The position numbers and the translations under genes were made by a program. 64,000 nt of DNA, from positions 806,001-870,000 of the forward strand of contig NZ_JADBEJ010000008.1 in the NCBI RefSeq assembly GCF_014873915.1. The letters are read 5' to 3'. Source of the stretch: Amycolatopsis roodepoortensis. GTDB lineage: Bacteria > Actinomycetota > Actinomycetes > Mycobacteriales > Pseudonocardiaceae. Positions 61,720 to 64,000 of the stretch are shown here, piece by piece. Position 1 is the stretch's first letter. Every line of letters begins with the position of its first letter. The notes below the pieces were generated by a model that ran no database searches, was not told where the DNA came from, and saw only the letters and a program-made list of their open reading frames with translations.

Positions 61720-61738
61720 TTAGGTAAGCCTTACCCTT
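61720..61738. promoter_or_regulatory. Palindromic operator on the ddaH -10 box, iron-box-like
   Basis: TTAGGTAAGCCTTACCCTT, with GGTAAG/CTTACC as a perfect inner palindrome. It matches about 14 of 19 positions of the actinobacterial DtxR/IdeR box. It covers the spacer and the -10 of the ddaH promoter (-35 TTGATT at 61708, 18-bp spacing). An AsnC site is the alternative. Confidence 0.45.
61732..61737 (+). promoter_or_regulatory. -10 box of ddaH
   Basis: TACCCT ends 6 nt before the ATG at 61744, with a TTGATT -35 at 61708-61713. It gives a full leaderless promoter and fixes the start codon. Confidence 0.6.
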
Positions 61739-61743
61739 CGGGT

Positions 61744-62589
61744 ATGCCGGAACTGGAGCAGCAGCCCCGTGTACCCACGACGCGCCGCTACCTCATGTGC
61801 CCGCCGCGGTACTTCGCGGTGGACTACGTCATCAACCCGTGGATGGACCCGTCGGTCCCGGTCAGCGTCGACACCGCGATGGCGCAATGGACCGAACTCC
61901 GCGACACCTATCGGCGTCTCGGCCACACCGTCGAGGAGATCGACCCCCAGCCCGGCCTGCCCGACATGGTGTTCGCCGCGAACTCCGGCACCGTCGTCGA
62001 CGGCCGTGTCCTCGGCTCGCGGTTCCGCGCGCCGCAGCGCACCGCCGAGGCCGAGCACTTCCGCCGCTGGTTCGTCGAGCACGGCTACCGCGACATCACC
62101 ATGCCCGAGAAGATCAACGAGGCCGAGGGCGACTTCGCGTGGACCGGCAAGGTCCTGCTCGCCGGCACCGGGTTCCGGACCGACCCGGCCGCGCACGCCG
62201 AAGCGCAGGAGGTCCTCGGGGTCCCGGTCGTGTCGCTGCGGCTGATCGACCCGAGCTACTACCACCTCGACACCGCGCTGTTCGTGCTCGCCGAGGCCAC
62301 CGACACCACGCCCGCCCAGATCGCCTACTACCCGGACGCCTTCTCGGCCGGGTCGCGGAAGGTGCTGGAGCGGATGTTCCCGGACGCGGTAATCGCGGAC
62401 CGGGCCGACGCGGAGTGCTTCGGCCTGAACGGGGTGTCCGACGGCCGCAACGTCGTCCTGCCGGTCGAGGCGACCGGATTGGCGTCGCGGCTGACCGAAC
62501 GCGGCTACGAAGTCGTCTTCCTGGACATTTCCGAGCTCAGGAAGGCGGGCGGCGGCCCGAAGTGCTGCACCCTGGAGATCCGCAAGTAA
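61744..62589 (+). CDS. ddaH: Dimethylargininase (DDAH family)
   Basis: 281-residue pentein-fold hydrolase converting N-omega-methylated arginine (or arginine-like substrates) to citrulline and a methylamine. Visible family elements: RYLMCPPRYFAVDYVINPWM near the start, FAANSGTVVDGRVLGSRF, an EGDFAWTGKVLLAGTGFRT guanidino-binding region, YYHLDTALFVL with the catalytic His, and the C-terminal catalytic Cys in GGGPKCCTLEIRK (about 270-282). ATG at 61744 chosen from the promoter; an earlier ATG at 61639 would overlap the divergent regulator. Its partner rocD is not in the window. Confidence 0.92.
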   Translation: MPELEQQPRVPTTRRYLMCPPRYFAVDYVINPWMDPSVPVSVDTAMAQWTELRDTYRRLGHTVEEIDPQPGLPDMVFAANSGTVVDGRVLGSRFRAPQRTAEAEHFRRWFVEHGYRDITMPEKINEAEGDFAWTGKVLLAGTGFRTDPAAHAEAQEVLGVPVVSLRLIDPSYYHLDTALFVLAEATDTTPAQIAYYPDAFSAGSRKVLERMFPDAVIADRADAECFGLNGVSDGRNVVLPVEATGLASRLTERGYEVVFLDISELRKAGGGPKCCTLEIRK

Positions 62590-62680
62590 TCCATTCGTGG
62601 ACACCTTGCGGGATCATGTAACTACTCCATTCGCCAACTCGATTAATCGGGAAACGAACTCGGTCCCGAATGAGGCGCGG

Positions 62681-63337
62681 ATGGTGATCCTGGCGATAGG
62701 CGGCGTGGGCAGACCCGTGCGCGCGCTGGATCCTGGCGAGAACGAAACGTGGGTGACGGTCGAACAGTTCGAGCGTGTGCTCGACACCGTGGCCGGACGC
62801 GAAGACGTCGGCCTCACCTTCGACGACGGCAACTCGTCGGACGTCGAGATCGCGCTCCCCAGACTGGTGGAGCGCGATCTCACGGCCGAGTTCTTCCCGC
62901 TGGCCGGCCGGATCGGGCAGCGGGGTTTCCTCGACGCCGACGGCCTTCGCGCGCTGGTCGAGGCGGGGATGTCGATCGGTTCGCACGGCTGGGAACACCG
63001 CGACTGGCGGCGGCTGGACGACCGGAACGCCCGGCGTGAACTGGAAACCGCGCCGAAACTGCTCGCGGAACTGAGCGGGAAACCCGTGCGCGCGTACGCG
63101 CCGCCGTTCGGCGCCTACGACCGGCGGGTGCTCAGCAGACTCCGGCGTTCCGGTGCGACGAGGGTCTACACGACCGAAGGCGGCGCGGCTTCGCGCGACG
63201 GCTGGCTGCGGCCGCGGATCGAGGTCCGGCACGACGTCGACCAGGAGTGGATCGACGGCGTGCTCGGTGAGCGGGAAGGTCTGTACCGCCGAGCGGGACG
63301 GATCATGGCGCGGGTCGCCAGGCTTGCCCGCCTTTGA
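62681..63337 (+). CDS. Polysaccharide deacetylase family protein
   Basis: 218 residues from the ATG at 62681 (GAGG at 5 nt); a GTG at 62597 would add 28 residues over an AT-richer stretch with the palindrome CGATTAATCG at 62640-62649, more likely promoter. NodB-type motifs: GLTFDDGNSSD with the metal aspartates (about 43-53), a SHGWEHRDW histidine motif (about 104-112), and YAPPFGAYDRRVL. No signal peptide, so it probably acts in the cytoplasm on a precursor sugar or glycan rather than on the wall. Substrate unknown. Confidence 0.85.
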   Translation: MVILAIGGVGRPVRALDPGENETWVTVEQFERVLDTVAGREDVGLTFDDGNSSDVEIALPRLVERDLTAEFFPLAGRIGQRGFLDADGLRALVEAGMSIGSHGWEHRDWRRLDDRNARRELETAPKLLAELSGKPVRAYAPPFGAYDRRVLSRLRRSGATRVYTTEGGAASRDGWLRPRIEVRHDVDQEWIDGVLGEREGLYRRAGRIMARVARLARL

Positions 63338-63444
63338 CCGTTTTTCTTTGTGCGGTGGGAAAATAACCCTTGAATCGAAGCCGTCGGCGGCGGCATCCTG
63401 AGCACCCTCGATAAAGAAGTCTTATTAACAAAGGGGTGTTCGGA

Positions 63445-64000
63445 ATGCGGAAACTGCTCTTGTTCTCGGCGATGGTGGTGGCCGCCGGGTTGGCTCCCGC
63501 GGCGACGGCCGCGGCTTCCCCTTCGATGCAGGCGGCCCCGACAGCCCAGCAATTGCTGGCGAAGACCACCAGTTGCAAGCAGGTGTCGAACGGCAAGTAC
63601 AAGACCGACGACGAAACCGGCCGGACCATCGCGGTCTGCGACGCGGGAAGCGCGGTGTTCTGGAAGGCCGACATGGACATCGACTGCGACGGGCAGCCGA
63701 CCGCGCGCTGCAACAAGAACACCGACCCGTGGTTCCAGGACGGCACCGCGTACCCGCGCTCCGACGGCAAGGCGCTGATCGCCGACCAGACGCCTTATGT
63801 CGTCGTGCCGAGCATCAGCGGCACGTGGAACTTCGAAAAGGCGGGCCTCAAGGGCGCCGGTTCGTGCGCGGTGATCTACAACGACAAGGTGCTCTACACC
63901 GTCATCGGGGACACCGGCCCGAAGGACATCATCGGCGAAGCGTCCTACGCGGCCGCGAAGGCGCTGGGGATCAACCCGGACCCGAAGAACGGCGGCGTCG
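63445..64000 (+). CDS. Secreted GH75-type chitosanase (partial, 3' end beyond window)
   Basis: 185 residues visible and the frame is open to the edge. Sec signal peptide (MRKLLLFSAMVVAAGLAPAA, cleavage near ATAAA), then a domain with DIDCDGQPTARCNKNTDPWF (about 74-93), containing the acidic cluster and paired cysteines of GH75 endo-chitosanases, and IGDTGPKDIIGEASYAAAKA with the second acidic site. GGGGTG precedes the ATG. An AT-rich region (63338-63440) holds its promoter. The family call is good; full length unknown. Confidence 0.82.
   Translation, partial: MRKLLLFSAMVVAAGLAPAATAAASPSMQAAPTAQQLLAKTTSCKQVSNGKYKTDDETGRTIAVCDAGSAVFWKADMDIDCDGQPTARCNKNTDPWFQDGTAYPRSDGKALIADQTPYVVVPSISGTWNFEKAGLKGAGSCAVIYNDKVLYTVIGDTGPKDIIGEASYAAAKALGINPDPKNGGV

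Overview
The window is very GC-rich, uses many GTG and some TTG starts, has stop/start overlaps of one to four bases, and its proteins read as those of a high-GC actinomycete. Gene content (actinobacterial MenJ and MgtA, BldC, DUF5753 regulator, EspG/PPE-like genes, DUF3558 lipoproteins, SARP regulator) points to the Pseudonocardiaceae, most likely Amycolatopsis or a close relative. That is an inference from family resemblance; no database was searched. From memory, gene order from hemB to menJ closely follows the Mycobacterium tuberculosis Rv0512-Rv0562 region, with local insertions.

Layout. (a) 1-6.8 kb: a partial NRAMP-like transporter, hemB, small membrane proteins, a TspO-like protein, then hemL, a histidine phosphatase and a TlpA-like lipoprotein. 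(b) 7-10.3 kb: the system II cytochrome c maturation operon ccdA-resB-ccsA. (c) 10.4-14.3 kb: a MinD-like ATPase, bldC, an Lrp/AsnC regulator, and a DUF4229 protein with a cysteine synthase-fold enzyme. (d) 14.5-19.5 kb: menA, menE and menB on the minus strand and menD on the plus strand. (e) 19.6-28.1 kb: a secreted M1 peptidase, a DUF3592 protein, an inositol-phosphatase-like enzyme, two GT4 glycosyltransferases, a SARP regulator, and menG-menJ. (f) 28.5-44.3 kb: the complete 14-gene nuoA-N operon, preceded by two Rex-type operators and closed by a strong terminator. (g) 44.4-54.7 kb: accessory DNA with a hydrolase and DUF5753 regulator, an EspG/PPE-like/DUF3558 cluster, an AAA ATPase-HNH nuclease pair, an SRPBCC protein, a secreted protein and small proteins. 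(h) 54.7-64 kb: a polyprenyl diphosphate synthase, an acidic EP-repeat membrane protein, korAB, an enoyl-CoA hydratase, a divergent AsnC/ddaH pair, a polysaccharide deacetylase and a partial GH75 chitosanase.

Most of the window builds one aerobic respiratory chain: heme synthesis, covalent heme attachment, menaquinone ring and tail synthesis, tail saturation, complex I, and a ferredoxin-linked 2-oxoacid oxidoreductase. The Rex-like sites suggest NADH/NAD+ control of complex I.

Non-coding structure is unusually rich. There is a 21-bp tandem array that flips orientation between two convergent genes, two copies of a perfect 53-bp palindrome 29 kb apart, two copies of a smaller hairpin, a relic copy of the menA 3' end, and several palindromic operator candidates. 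At least thirteen genes have a TAnnnT -10 box 6-8 nt before the start codon, consistent with leaderless transcripts. The best candidate for a less-described system is the compact AAA ATPase-HNH operon at 50655-52579, which resembles Septu-type phage defence. No tRNA, rRNA, CRISPR array or insertion sequence was recognised.
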